Positions 1-8,763 of a stretch of DNA of 64,000 nucleotides are shown here, in pieces. Both the position numbers and the translations under genes were made by a program. Origin of the DNA: UBA2336 sp036787955. Lineage in GTDB: Bacteria; Bacteroidota; Bacteroidia; Cytophagales; Cyclobacteriaceae. The stretch's first letter is position 1; each line of letters begins with the position of its first letter. The stretch covers positions 1 to 64,000 of the forward strand of contig DAIQOI010000008.1 of assembly GCA_036787955.1 (NCBI GenBank). The letters are read 5' to 3'. The notes under the pieces are model-generated. The model saw only the letters and a program-made list of their open reading frames with translations, ran no database searches and was not told the DNA's origin.

Positions 1-1
1 T

Positions 2-91
2 GGTTAATTGGTCCATGGCTAATTGGTCCATAGTTAATTGGTCCATGGTTAATTGGTCCATGGTTAATTGGTCCATGGTTAATTGGTTGAT
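2..91. repeat. 15-bp tandem repeat, six copies
   Basis: Six head-to-tail copies of a 15-bp unit, consensus GGTTAATTGGTCCAT, fill positions 2-91. Copies 2, 3 and 6 carry one or two substitutions, and a partial GGTTGGTTGAT follows. The array starts at the window edge, so it may be longer. It ends about 60 bp before cysS. It has the form of a minisatellite; no function is visible. Confidence 0.9.
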
Positions 92-152
92 GGTTGGTTG
101 ATGTGCACAACACCGACCATTTTTTAGTAGTTTCGCCCGTTCTAAATTTCTT

Positions 153-1655
153 ATGCTGCTATACGAGAAGTATCCGGTTTATTTAACTAACTCGCTTTCG
201 CGGAACAAGGAGAAGTTCGAGCCCATTACACCCGGCCATGTGGGTATTTATCTGTGCGGCCCCACGGTATATGGCGACCCGCACCTTGGTCATGCACGTT
301 CAGCCATTTCGTTCGACATTGTAAACCGGTACTTCCGGCATCTGGGTTATAAAGTACGGTATGTGAGAAATATTACCGATGTGGGCCACCTGGAAAACGA
401 TGCCGATGAAGGAGAAGATAAAATCCTGAAGAAAGCACGAATCGAACAACTCGAACCCATGCAGGTGGTGCAGCTTTATACCAACAGCTACCGCCATGCC
501 ATGCAGCAACTCAACGTATTACCCCCCGATATCGAGCCAACGGCAACCGGACATATTATTGAACAAATTGAACTGACCAAAAAAATTTTGCAGCAGGGAC
601 TGGCCTACGAAGTAAACGGCTCGGTGTACTTTGATTTAAAAAAGTATCTGCAAACCGGAAAATATGGCGAACTGTCAGGTAAGGTGGTAGATGATTTGCT
701 GGTTAACACACGCGATACAGAAGGTGTGGAAGAAAAGCGCTTTCCGCTGGATTTCGCGCTGTGGAAAAAAGCACAACCCCAGCACATCATGCGCTGGCCA
801 TCGCCCTGGGGCGAAGGCTTTCCGGGGTGGCACATCGAATGTACCGCCATGAGCGCCAAATACCTGGGCGTGCCGTTCGACATCCATGGCGGTGGCATGG
901 ACCTGCAGTTTCCGCACCACGAGTGCGAAATTGCCCAGGGCATGGGCGCCTTTGGCAAAGCCCCTGTTAAATACTGGATGCACAACAATATGCTTACCAT
1001 TGGCGGCCAGAAAATGGCCAAGTCGCTGGGTAATTTTATCAACCTGCAGCAATTCTTTACCGGCAGTCACCCGCTGCTTACCCAGGCCTACACCCCCATG
1101 ACCATCCGCTTCTTCATGCTGCAGGCCCACTACCGCAGCACGCTGGATTTTTCCAACGAAGCCCTGCAGGCTGCCGAAAAAGCCCTGAAACGCCTGTTCA
1201 ACAGCCTGCATGCACTGCGTCAACTGCAACATCCGGGCACAAGCCGATCAACTGCACTGGATAACCAGCTCAACGCTTATGTCGAGCAACTCTATCTGAA
1301 CATGAGCGATGACTTCAACACCGCAAAAACACTGGCTGTACTGTTCGACATGTCGGCACGCATTCAGGAATTTAAGGCAGACAGCGCCAAACTCAAAGAA
1401 ACCAGCAACGAAGCGTTCAACCAATTCAAGGAAGCCTATCAGACTTTCATGCAGGATGTACTCGGATTAAAAGAAGAAAGCGGGCGCGACCACGAGCTGC
1501 TGGAAGGAACCATCCGCATACTTATTGAGTTACGAAAAAAGGCCAGAGCTGAACGTAACTACGCCTTGTCGGATAAAATTCGCGATGACCTGAAAACACT
1601 GGGCATCCAGCTGATGGATGGTAAAGATGGTGAGATAAACTGGATGATTGAATAA
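153..1655 (+). CDS. cysS: cysteinyl-tRNA synthetase
   Basis: Charges tRNA-Cys with cysteine in the cytoplasm. The 500-residue length is normal for the class I enzyme. The HIGH-type motif HLGH lies at residues 44-47, just after the zinc-ligand motif CGPTVY (C35). Further zinc ligands are in IECTAMS and FPHHECE. The KMSKS loop reads KMAKS, and the C-terminal helical DALR-type domain is present. The ATG at 153 gives the usual short N-terminus before the motif. yidD follows 49 bp downstream. An imperfect -7 like element (TAAATTTC) lies just upstream of the start. Assignment is secure. Confidence 0.98.
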   Translation: MLLYEKYPVYLTNSLSRNKEKFEPITPGHVGIYLCGPTVYGDPHLGHARSAISFDIVNRYFRHLGYKVRYVRNITDVGHLENDADEGEDKILKKARIEQLEPMQVVQLYTNSYRHAMQQLNVLPPDIEPTATGHIIEQIELTKKILQQGLAYEVNGSVYFDLKKYLQTGKYGELSGKVVDDLLVNTRDTEGVEEKRFPLDFALWKKAQPQHIMRWPSPWGEGFPGWHIECTAMSAKYLGVPFDIHGGGMDLQFPHHECEIAQGMGAFGKAPVKYWMHNNMLTIGGQKMAKSLGNFINLQQFFTGSHPLLTQAYTPMTIRFFMLQAHYRSTLDFSNEALQAAEKALKRLFNSLHALRQLQHPGTSRSTALDNQLNAYVEQLYLNMSDDFNTAKTLAVLFDMSARIQEFKADSAKLKETSNEAFNQFKEAYQTFMQDVLGLKEESGRDHELLEGTIRILIELRKKARAERNYALSDKIRDDLKTLGIQLMDGKDGEINWMIE

Positions 1656-1704
1656 TTGCGGAAAGCAAAAAGCATGGTTCAAGAAACCAGCAAAAAGGTA
1701 CCAG

Positions 1705-1941
1705 ATGGCGCTTATTAAAAAACTTTTCATCCTTCCTATCCGGTTTTATCAATATAGTATTTCACCCCTTCTCGGTGCGCATTGCCGCCATACGCCTACC
1801 TGTTCGCAATACACCATCGAAGCCATTAATGAGTGGGGAATTATAAAAGGTGTATGGCTTGGCATCAAACGCATTGCCCGCTGCCATCCGTGGGGTACCA
1901 GCGGCCACGATCCGGTGCCGAAGAAAAAAAATACCACCTGA
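1705..1941 (+). CDS. yidD: membrane protein insertion efficiency factor YidD
   Basis: A 78-residue protein of the YidD family, which helps YidC insert proteins at the inner membrane. The family hallmarks are all present: an amphipathic N-terminus (KLFILPIRFYQYSISPLLG), CRHTPTCSQY, GIIKGVWLGIKRIARCHPW and GHDPVP. The reading frame is open further upstream from a TTG at 1648, but the ATG at 1705 matches the usual family N-terminus and has AAAGG before it, so I start there. Unlike the common layout it is not next to rnpA or yidC here but follows cysS. Confidence 0.93.
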   Translation: MALIKKLFILPIRFYQYSISPLLGAHCRHTPTCSQYTIEAINEWGIIKGVWLGIKRIARCHPWGTSGHDPVPKKKNTT

Positions 1942-2034
1942 GCAGCAACTGCACTTGTACGCAAACTACCTGAACAAATTCCTTTTTCGCTGTTTAAATA
2001 AAATTCTACATTTAACGGCATAAAAAAATTCCGT

Positions 2035-3774
2035 ATGCCTTTTCAGATTAAGGTGCACCCGAAAGTTTATGATGTGTGCATCGTTGGTTCAGGTGCAGGT
2101 GGCGGCATGGCCGCCTATGTGCTAAGCAAAGCCGGTTTGAATGTAGTAGTGCTCGAAGCAGGTCCGTGGTACGACCCTGCCCAAAATGTTACGCAACTGA
2201 AATGGCCCTGGGAATCACCCAGGCGCGGAGCCTCTACTTCCTTCCGGCCCTTTGGCGATTTTGACGCAGCCTATGGCGGCTGGGAACTGGAAGGCGAACC
2301 CTACACCCATTACCCCGGCACCCGGTTCGATTGGTTTCGATCGCGCATGCTGGGCGGCCGCACCAACCATTGGGGCAGAATTTCCCTGCGCTTTGGCCCG
2401 AAAGATTTCAAAGGCAAAAGCCATGACGGACTGGGCGAAGACTGGCCCATAGGTTATGAAGATGTGGCGCCATATTACGACAAGGTAGATGAACTCATCG
2501 GTGTATTCGGTAGCAAGGAAGGTCTGCCCAACGAACCCGACGGAAAATTTCTTCCTCCGCCCAAACCCCGCCTGCACGAACTGTTCATAAAAAAAGCTGC
2601 CACCTCCATCGGCATACCGGTTATACCATCGCGCCTGTCCATTCTCACAAAAAAAATAAACGATGAGCGCGGAGCCTGCTTCTATTGTGCCCAGTGCAAT
2701 CGCGGGTGCACCGTGTATGGCGACTTCTCCTCGTCTTCCTGCCTGATAAAACCGGCACTGAAAACCAACAACATGGAGGTGTTTGTCAACGCCATGGTGC
2801 GCGAAGTGCTTACAGACGAAAACGGGCTGGCCACTGGCGTATCCTACGTGGAAACAACCACCCTTCAGGAATATCAGGTAAAATCCCGCGTGGTAGTGTT
2901 GGCTGCAAGCGCCTGCGAATCGGCCAGGTTGCTGCTCAATTCCAAATCGTCAAGGCATCCCAATGGGCTGGCCAACTCCTCCAATCTGGTGGGCAAATAT
3001 TTGCACGACTCCACCGGCTCTGCACTGGGTGGCGTACTGCCGGCCCTCTTCGGAAGAAAGCGGTATAATGAAGATGGTGTTGGTGGAATGCACGTCTATA
3101 CACCCTGGTGGCTGGACAATAAAAAGCTCGACTTTCCGCGTGGTTACCACATTGAATACTGGGGTGGAATGGGCATGCCATCCTACGGGTTCGGCTTTGG
3201 CATCCAGGGACTGAATGGCCGCTTCCCCGACCGGAACGGAAACATCAAAAAAGCAGGCGGTTATGGATCAGCATTGAAAGATGATTACCGCTATTACTGG
3301 GGCGCATCCGTAGGAATGGCCGGACGCGGTGAAGCCATCGCCCTGGAAAGCAATTATTGTGAAATTGACCCCAACGGCACGGTCGATAAATACGGCATCC
3401 CCGTTCTGCGTTTTCATTACAAATGGAGCGACTACGAAATAAAGCAGGCTAAACACATGCAGGAAACCTTCCAGGAAATCATGCATAAAATGGGTGCTGT
3501 AATTACCTGGGGAATTGCAGGCCCCGAAAAAAATTACGGACTGGAAACACCCGGCAGGATTATCCATGAAGTAGGCACCACGCGCATGGGCAACGACCCT
3601 AAAAGATCGGTGGTAAACAAATTCAATCAGGCGCACGACTGCAAAAACCTGTTTGTGGTGGATGGAGGCCCGTTTGTATCACAAGCCGATAAAAATCCCA
3701 CATGGACCATACTGGCACTGTCCTGGAGAGCTTCTGAATACATTATTGAACAGTTTAAACAACGAAATATGTAG
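2035..3774 (+). CDS. GMC-family FAD oxidoreductase (sugar/alcohol dehydrogenase large subunit)
   Basis: A 579-residue flavoprotein of the glucose-methanol-choline family. The FAD-binding GSGAGGG loop lies at residues 18-24, with the acidic end of beta-2 at LEAGPW. The catalytic pair expected in the C-terminal domain fits H511 (HEVGTTRMG) and N554 (NPTWT). Cysteines 215, 218, 221 and 225 form a C-x2-C-x2-C-x3-C cluster, resembling the iron-sulfur-type cysteine cluster of FAD-dependent sugar dehydrogenases; that comparison is from memory. No signal peptide is visible. The next gene encodes a gluconate-2-dehydrogenase-type small subunit with a Tat-like signal, so export as a complex is likely. 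The substrate cannot be read from sequence; 3-keto-sugar formation is one possibility. Confidence 0.9.
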   Translation: MPFQIKVHPKVYDVCIVGSGAGGGMAAYVLSKAGLNVVVLEAGPWYDPAQNVTQLKWPWESPRRGASTSFRPFGDFDAAYGGWELEGEPYTHYPGTRFDWFRSRMLGGRTNHWGRISLRFGPKDFKGKSHDGLGEDWPIGYEDVAPYYDKVDELIGVFGSKEGLPNEPDGKFLPPPKPRLHELFIKKAATSIGIPVIPSRLSILTKKINDERGACFYCAQCNRGCTVYGDFSSSSCLIKPALKTNNMEVFVNAMVREVLTDENGLATGVSYVETTTLQEYQVKSRVVVLAASACESARLLLNSKSSRHPNGLANSSNLVGKYLHDSTGSALGGVLPALFGRKRYNEDGVGGMHVYTPWWLDNKKLDFPRGYHIEYWGGMGMPSYGFGFGIQGLNGRFPDRNGNIKKAGGYGSALKDDYRYYWGASVGMAGRGEAIALESNYCEIDPNGTVDKYGIPVLRFHYKWSDYEIKQAKHMQETFQEIMHKMGAVITWGIAGPEKNYGLETPGRIIHEVGTTRMGNDPKRSVVNKFNQAHDCKNLFVVDGGPFVSQADKNPTWTILALSWRASEYIIEQFKQRNM

Positions 3775-3887
3775 AACGGCCGGTAAAAGTTAAATTGTAA
3801 TAAGTTGATTGTATGCTCAGGTTTGCTTAAAAAAGTTGCGATGTCCAAAATAATTCAGTTAACACAAAACTCATTATTCCATCAACC

Positions 3888-4544
3888 ATGAAACGAAGAG
3901 AATCCCTCAAAGCCATTGCACTCTCGGCTATCTCAACAGGAGTACTGCTGCAACAAGGTTGTGACGACAAGAAAACAAAGGAAGAGCAAATTCCGCAATT
4001 TACCCTCGACCGTCATCCTTTTGAAAAAGAACGCGACACCAAACTTCTTGCCCAGCGATTTTTTACGGACGAAGAGATGGCTGCCATTAAAATACTAATT
4101 GATATCATCATCCCGCGTGATGAAGTGAGCGGAAGTGCAACCGAAGCAGGTGTGCATGAATTTATTGAATTTATCGTTAAAGATATTCCACGTCATCAGT
4201 TGCCACTTCGTGGAGGCTTGCAATGGCTGAACAACCAATGCCTGAAACGTTATGCAAAAATTTTCAGCGAATGCACGCCCAATCAACAAATTGAAATAAT
4301 TGAGCAGATCGCTTACCCTGCCGAAGCCAGACCCGAAATGCAACAGGGTGTTGCCTTCTTCAACCTGCTGCGCGACCTCACCGCAACCGGATTCTTTACC
4401 AGCGAAATGGGCCTGAAGGATTTAGGCTACATGGGCAACCAACCCAACCAATGGAACGGAGTGCCGGATGAAGTACTGAAGCAATACGGCCTTTCCTACT
4501 CCGAACGCGAACTGAACGAAACTGTTAAATTTGAACATACCTGA
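3888..4544 (+). CDS. gluconate 2-dehydrogenase subunit 3 family lipoprotein
   Basis: A 218-residue small-subunit protein of the gluconate_2-dh3 type, the usual partner of membrane-associated GMC dehydrogenases. The N-terminus reads MKRRESLKAIAL, a twin-arginine-like motif. A hydrophobic segment and the lipobox LLQQGC follow, predicting a lipid-anchored, Tat-exported protein. The body contains FFTDEEMAAIKILIDIIIPRD, typical of this family. It lies 113 bp after the GMC gene and 6 bp before the Gfo/Idh/MocA gene. Its role, by family knowledge, is to chaperone and carry the catalytic GMC subunit through Tat. Confidence 0.87.
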   Translation: MKRRESLKAIALSAISTGVLLQQGCDDKKTKEEQIPQFTLDRHPFEKERDTKLLAQRFFTDEEMAAIKILIDIIIPRDEVSGSATEAGVHEFIEFIVKDIPRHQLPLRGGLQWLNNQCLKRYAKIFSECTPNQQIEIIEQIAYPAEARPEMQQGVAFFNLLRDLTATGFFTSEMGLKDLGYMGNQPNQWNGVPDEVLKQYGLSYSERELNETVKFEHT

Positions 4545-4550
4545 TTTGCT

Positions 4551-5960
4551 ATGGTCTCACGTAGAAAATTCATCCAGCAGGCCGGCGCTGCCGCAGTTTT
4601 TACCATCGTACCGCGTTTTGTGCTGGGCAAAGGATTTACAGCACCCAGCGACACACTGTATATCGCAGGCATTGGCGTGGGAGGTAAAGGCACTTCCGAC
4701 CTCACCGAATTTGCAAAAAGCCCCAACGTGCGCATTGCCGCATTGTGCGATGTGGATGATAAAATGGCTGCCGACTCGCTCAAAAATTTCCCAAAGGCAC
4801 CTTACTACAAAGATTTCCGTATCCTGCTCGATAAGGAAGCAAAAGGCATTGATGCCGTTTCGGTTTCTACCCCCGACCATACGCATGCTGTAGCGGCATT
4901 GGCAGCCATGCAACTCGGAAAACACGTTTACGTACAAAAGCCCCTCACATGGAGCATATACGAATCGCGCATCCTTGCCGAAGCGGCAAAAAAATATAAG
5001 GTGGTAACCCAGATGGGCAACCAGGGCGGCTCGTTCGATGGCGTAAGAAAGGGCAAGGAAATATACGATGCCGGTCTCATTGGCGATGTAACGCGCGTAT
5101 ATGCCTGGACCAACAGGCCGGTATGGCCACAGGGCATCCCCGCCCCATCGGGTAAACACGATGTTCCCAAAGAACTCGACTGGGATTTGTGGTTAGGACC
5201 GGCCGAACGCATTGACTATCATCCGGCTTACCACCCTTTTAACTGGCGCGGATGGTGGAACTTCGGCACAGGCGCACTGGGCGATATGGGATGCCACATC
5301 CTGGACCCCTTCTTCCGCATACTCCCCGTTGACTACCCTTCGGAAGTGGAATGCAGCACTGCTGCCGTATGGACCGGCTTCTTTCAGGAAGGCTACTTTC
5401 CGGAAAGTTGCCCACCTGCCTCCATCGTACACCTGAAATTTCCGGGTAAAAACGGTAAGCCCGATATCAAACTGACCTGGATGGATGGCGGCCTGCTGCC
5501 CGAAAGACCTGAAGAACTGCTGCCCGATGAAGCATTTGGCGACTGGGACGGTGGACTGCTGATGATCGGAACAAAAGGAAAACTGTTGTTTAACGGTTAT
5601 GGCAAAAACCCGCGCTTGCTGCCCACTGCAAAAATGCAAGACCTCAACCTGAAGGAAACCCTGCCCCGCGTACCCGAAGGGCACTACCTGCAATGGGTCA
5701 ATGCCTGCATGAAAGGCTACGGTAAAGCCGAACTCAGCTCCCCCTTCGATTATGCCGGCCCTATGACCGAAGCCATACTGATGGGCAACCTGGCCATACG
5801 CAGTTACAACCTGCGCGTGAAAAACAGCAAAGGACAAAATACCTACCCGGGCCGCAAGAAATTACTATGGGACTGGAAAAATATGAAGATCACCAACTTC
5901 GATGAAGCCAATGCCTTTGTAAAACGCCAGTACCGCAGCGGATGGAGCCTGCAACTTTAA
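4551..5960 (+). CDS. Tat-exported Gfo/Idh/MocA family oxidoreductase
   Basis: A 469-residue NAD(P)-dependent oxidoreductase. The N-terminus VSRRKFIQQAG followed by a hydrophobic stretch is a clear Tat signal. The Rossmann region follows (IAGIGVGGKGTSD), then the family motif QKPLTWS, a version of EKP with K as the key residue. The second-domain signature GTGALGDMGCHILDP is present. Homologues with this signal are usually predicted to act in the periplasm with a prebound cofactor. The gene starts 6 bp after the small-subunit gene, so the three oxidoreductase genes probably form one transcript. The substrate is unknown; a role in oxidising or reducing keto-sugars is an inference from context. 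Confidence 0.92.
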   Translation: MVSRRKFIQQAGAAAVFTIVPRFVLGKGFTAPSDTLYIAGIGVGGKGTSDLTEFAKSPNVRIAALCDVDDKMAADSLKNFPKAPYYKDFRILLDKEAKGIDAVSVSTPDHTHAVAALAAMQLGKHVYVQKPLTWSIYESRILAEAAKKYKVVTQMGNQGGSFDGVRKGKEIYDAGLIGDVTRVYAWTNRPVWPQGIPAPSGKHDVPKELDWDLWLGPAERIDYHPAYHPFNWRGWWNFGTGALGDMGCHILDPFFRILPVDYPSEVECSTAAVWTGFFQEGYFPESCPPASIVHLKFPGKNGKPDIKLTWMDGGLLPERPEELLPDEAFGDWDGGLLMIGTKGKLLFNGYGKNPRLLPTAKMQDLNLKETLPRVPEGHYLQWVNACMKGYGKAELSSPFDYAGPMTEAILMGNLAIRSYNLRVKNSKGQNTYPGRKKLLWDWKNMKITNFDEANAFVKRQYRSGWSLQL

Positions 5961-5999
5961 ACAAAAACCAGCGATATTGCAGGCTCACTTTGGCCTGAC

Positions 6000-7010
6000 A
6001 TGCTGAAAATAGATACCCATACACACATCATTCCCAAAAAGCTACCCAACTGGACGGAAAAATTTGGGTATGGCGACTTCATCTACCTTCAGCACCATAA
6101 AAAAGGTCACGCCAAAATGATGCGCGGCAACCAGTTCTTCCGCGAGATAAAAGAAAATGCATGGAATCCGGAGCTGCGCATTGAAGAATATGCGCAATAC
6201 CGCACGCAGGTGCAGGTAGTATGCACCATCCCCGTCATGTTTTCATACTGGGCCAAACCACTTGACGGGCTGGATGTGGCACGCTTTCTGAACGACCACA
6301 TTGCAGGACTGGTAGAAAAATACCCGAAACATTATGTAGGACTGGGCACGCTGCCCATGCAGGATACAGAACTGGCTTTGCAGGAGCTGGAACGGTGTAA
6401 AAAAATAGGACTGGCCGGCATTCAGATTGGCAGCAACATCAACGACCTGAACCTGCACGAAGAACGTTTCTTCCCCGTTTTTGAAGCCTGCGAAAAACTG
6501 AGCATGGCCATACTGGTGCACCCCTGGAACATGATGGGTCAGAAAAATATGCAACGCTACTGGCTGCCCTGGCTCGTAGGCATGCCAGCAGAAACCTCAC
6601 GTGCCATTTGTTCTATGATTTTTGGCGGAGTATTTGAACGACTGCCCAAACTGCGCGTCAACTTCGCCCATGCCGGTGGTTCATTTCTGGCTACCATCGG
6701 AAGAATAGAGCATGGATTCCTGTGCCGGCCCGATCTGGTAGCTATTGACAATCCGGTTAATCCGAGAAACTATCTGGGAAAATTTTGGGTAGATTGCATC
6801 ACACACGATTTATTAATGCTGGAGTACGTGTTGAAGTTACAAAGTCCAAAAAGAGTGGCGCTGGGTTCGGATTATCCCTTCCCGTTGGGCGATCTGGAAA
6901 TCGGCAAATTCATTGAAGATTCGCAAATGCCCGATAAAACCAAAGAAGACATCTTTTGCAATGCCCCCCTGGAATGGCTCGGATTAAATAAAGAAATGTT
7001 CACATCATGA
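6000..7010 (+). CDS. ACMSD-family amidohydrolase (2-amino-3-carboxymuconate-6-semialdehyde decarboxylase)
   Basis: A 336-residue TIM-barrel metal enzyme. The zinc ligands and catalytic residues of ACMSD are all in place: H7 and H9 (DTHTH), H174 (LVHPWN), H224 (NFAHAGG) and D291 (GSDYPF). R48 sits in the FFREI segment that matches the substrate-carboxylate arginine. Length and residue numbering are almost the same as for the animal enzyme, so this is more than a generic amidohydrolase. The known reaction decarboxylates ACMS in the kynurenine or 2-nitrobenzoate pathway. No other kynurenine-pathway gene is in the window. It has no signal peptide, unlike its upstream neighbours, and overlaps the next gene by 4 bp. 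Confidence 0.85.
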   Translation: MLKIDTHTHIIPKKLPNWTEKFGYGDFIYLQHHKKGHAKMMRGNQFFREIKENAWNPELRIEEYAQYRTQVQVVCTIPVMFSYWAKPLDGLDVARFLNDHIAGLVEKYPKHYVGLGTLPMQDTELALQELERCKKIGLAGIQIGSNINDLNLHEERFFPVFEACEKLSMAILVHPWNMMGQKNMQRYWLPWLVGMPAETSRAICSMIFGGVFERLPKLRVNFAHAGGSFLATIGRIEHGFLCRPDLVAIDNPVNPRNYLGKFWVDCITHDLLMLEYVLKLQSPKRVALGSDYPFPLGDLEIGKFIEDSQMPDKTKEDIFCNAPLEWLGLNKEMFTS

Positions 7011-7621
7011 AAATGAAGCTGAAACATTGTATTTTGTTGATAACGGTGTTACCTTCCTTGCTTTGCGCCCAGAGCGCAGAAGAATACCGGCTGCTGCAGG
7101 AGCAGCGCAGAAGAGCAGAACTGATGCGGACACTTGATTCAGCCATCACGCTCATGGAAGAAGGCAACTACCAGACCGCTGAAGAGAAAATGCTGCATGT
7201 ACTCAACAACATCCGCAGTGTTCCCTCCGACCTGACATTTTATTTTGGAAAAAATTCTTTTTTCCTCAAAAAATATAAACAGTCAGTCGATTGGCTCAGC
7301 AAATACCTTCAGCTTAAAGGTACGGCCGGACAATTTTACAGCGAGGCCCTGGACCTGCTTCGTAAAGCCGAAAACGAAGTACGCAATGAGCAGCGCAGGG
7401 AGGCCGAAAAAGCCAAACAAATCCTTTCGGCAAATTATGAAATTGATTGCGGGCCGGCAGGAAAGGTTATGTGTCCCATCTGTAAAGGCACCACCGTTCT
7501 GGTAAAACGCGGCTCATTCGGCAACCACTACAGCACTTGTCCGTACTGCGATAAACACGGCTTTCTTACCTGCGAAGAATACAACAAACTTATACGCGGT
7601 GAATTGACCCCCCGGGAGTAA
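7007..7621 (+). CDS. exported TPR-like protein with C-terminal zinc ribbon
   Basis: A 204-residue protein of unknown function. It starts with a signal peptide (cleavage likely after LLCA in LPSLLCAQS). A charged helical segment with one or two TPR-like helical pairs follows (about residues 25-120). The C-terminus has CPICKG and CPYCDKHG at about residues 148-185, a DnaJ-type C-x2-C-x-G zinc-ribbon arrangement. A final conserved-looking FLTCEEYNKLIRGEL follows. The start overlaps the stop of the ACMSD-type gene (ATGA). A zinc ribbon on an exported protein is unusual. I do not recognise a named family. Confidence 0.75.
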   Translation: MKMKLKHCILLITVLPSLLCAQSAEEYRLLQEQRRRAELMRTLDSAITLMEEGNYQTAEEKMLHVLNNIRSVPSDLTFYFGKNSFFLKKYKQSVDWLSKYLQLKGTAGQFYSEALDLLRKAENEVRNEQRREAEKAKQILSANYEIDCGPAGKVMCPICKGTTVLVKRGSFGNHYSTCPYCDKHGFLTCEEYNKLIRGELTPRE

Positions 7622-7649
7622 CCCCCGTCCCCACCTTACCATCATTACA

Positions 7650-7682
7650 TTGCCAACAAGCAACGAAATTTCTTTACCTTTG
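7650..7682 (+). promoter_or_regulatory. Bacteroidota-type promoter for trhO
   Basis: A -33 TTG lies at 7650-7652 and a perfect -7 element TACCTTTG at 7675-7682, separated by 22 nt. The ATG of trhO is 34 bp downstream. This fits the TTG - spacer - TAnnTTTG pattern used by the primary sigma factor in this phylum. Confidence 0.6.
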
Positions 7683-7716
7683 CAGCTCATCAGGTTTTCC
7701 TGCAAAAAACACTGAT

Positions 7717-8763
7717 ATGCCATTGTACAATCGTATTGAAGGGCGGTTGCTCAAGGAGCAACTGCGCCAGGTGCCATTTCTGCCACGTACCACCCTTTCC
7801 TTTTACAAATATCATCGGGTTGACGACCCCGCAGCATTCCGCAACGAACTGTACAGAAAATTCAGCGAGCTGGGTGTGCTGGGAAGGATATACGTGGCCC
7901 ATGAAGGTATTAATGCGCAGGTTTCTGTGCCGCAGAACAACCTGGAACGCTTCCGAGAAACTTTACATGCCTACCCGTTTTTAAATGGCATCCGGCTGAA
8001 CCGCGCCATCGAGGATAACGGCAAATCCTTTTTCAAGCTCACCATTAAGGTAAGAAAGAAAATAGTTGCCGATGGCCTGGACGATCATTCCTTCAATCCG
8101 GCCGACACGGGTATAAAAGTATGCGCGGAAGAATTCAACCGCCTTGCCGATGACCCCAACACTATCATCCTGGATATGCGCAATCACTATGAAAGTGAAG
8201 TTGGACATTTTAAAAATGCCTTGTGTCCCGATGTGGATACTTTTCGCGAAGAATTGCAGATAGCCGAAAAATTGCTGCGCGAACACAAAGACAAAAACCT
8301 GCTGATGTACTGCACAGGTGGCATACGGTGTGAAAAGGCCAGCGCATGGCTGAAACACAAGGGCTTCCGGAATGTGTTTCAACTTGACGGTGGCATTATT
8401 GAGTATGCCCGTCAGGTAAAAGAGCGCGGCCTTGAAAACAAATTCATCGGAAAAAATTTTGTATTCGATGAACGGCTGGGCGAGCGAATTACCCCCGACA
8501 TTATAAGCCATTGTCACCAGTGCGGATCACCGTGCGATGACCACACCAATTGTAAAAATGACGGTTGCCACCTGCTGTTCATTCAATGCAAGTCATGTGC
8601 CGAAAAATATAAGGGGTGTTGTTCAGAAAGATGCATGGAAATCATTGCTCTTCCCAAAGAAGTACAAAAAGAGCTCAGGCGGGGTATAGCCCAGGGCCGC
8701 AAAGTATTCAAGAAAGGGCGGGCGCAACACCTGATAAATGTTCGCGAAAACGCTGTAACATGA
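7717..8763 (+). CDS. trhO: tRNA uridine(34) hydroxylase TrhO (rhodanese family)
   Basis: A 348-residue protein of the YceA/TrhO family, which hydroxylates U34 of tRNA on the way to 5-methoxyuridine-type modifications. An N-terminal acylphosphatase-like domain is marked by AHEGINAQVS. The rhodanese domain with CTGGIRCEKA places the essential cysteines at 199 and 205. The C-terminus is cysteine-rich (CHQCGSPCDDHTNC, then CKSCAEKYKGCCSERC) and probably binds zinc. It has its own promoter upstream. The stop overlaps the next start by 4 bp, so the two are translationally coupled. Confidence 0.95.
   Translation: MPLYNRIEGRLLKEQLRQVPFLPRTTLSFYKYHRVDDPAAFRNELYRKFSELGVLGRIYVAHEGINAQVSVPQNNLERFRETLHAYPFLNGIRLNRAIEDNGKSFFKLTIKVRKKIVADGLDDHSFNPADTGIKVCAEEFNRLADDPNTIILDMRNHYESEVGHFKNALCPDVDTFREELQIAEKLLREHKDKNLLMYCTGGIRCEKASAWLKHKGFRNVFQLDGGIIEYARQVKERGLENKFIGKNFVFDERLGERITPDIISHCHQCGSPCDDHTNCKNDGCHLLFIQCKSCAEKYKGCCSERCMEIIALPKEVQKELRRGIAQGRKVFKKGRAQHLINVRENAVT

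Noticed and set aside
605..1232. Two overlapping minus-strand open frames opposite cysS.
   Set aside because: Both lie wholly within cysS in other frames and show no domain or start signal.
8616..8759. An N-terminal extension of the mog gene reaching into trhO.
   Set aside because: The extra residues are an out-of-frame copy of trhO coding sequence. The ATG at 8760 gives the family N-terminus.
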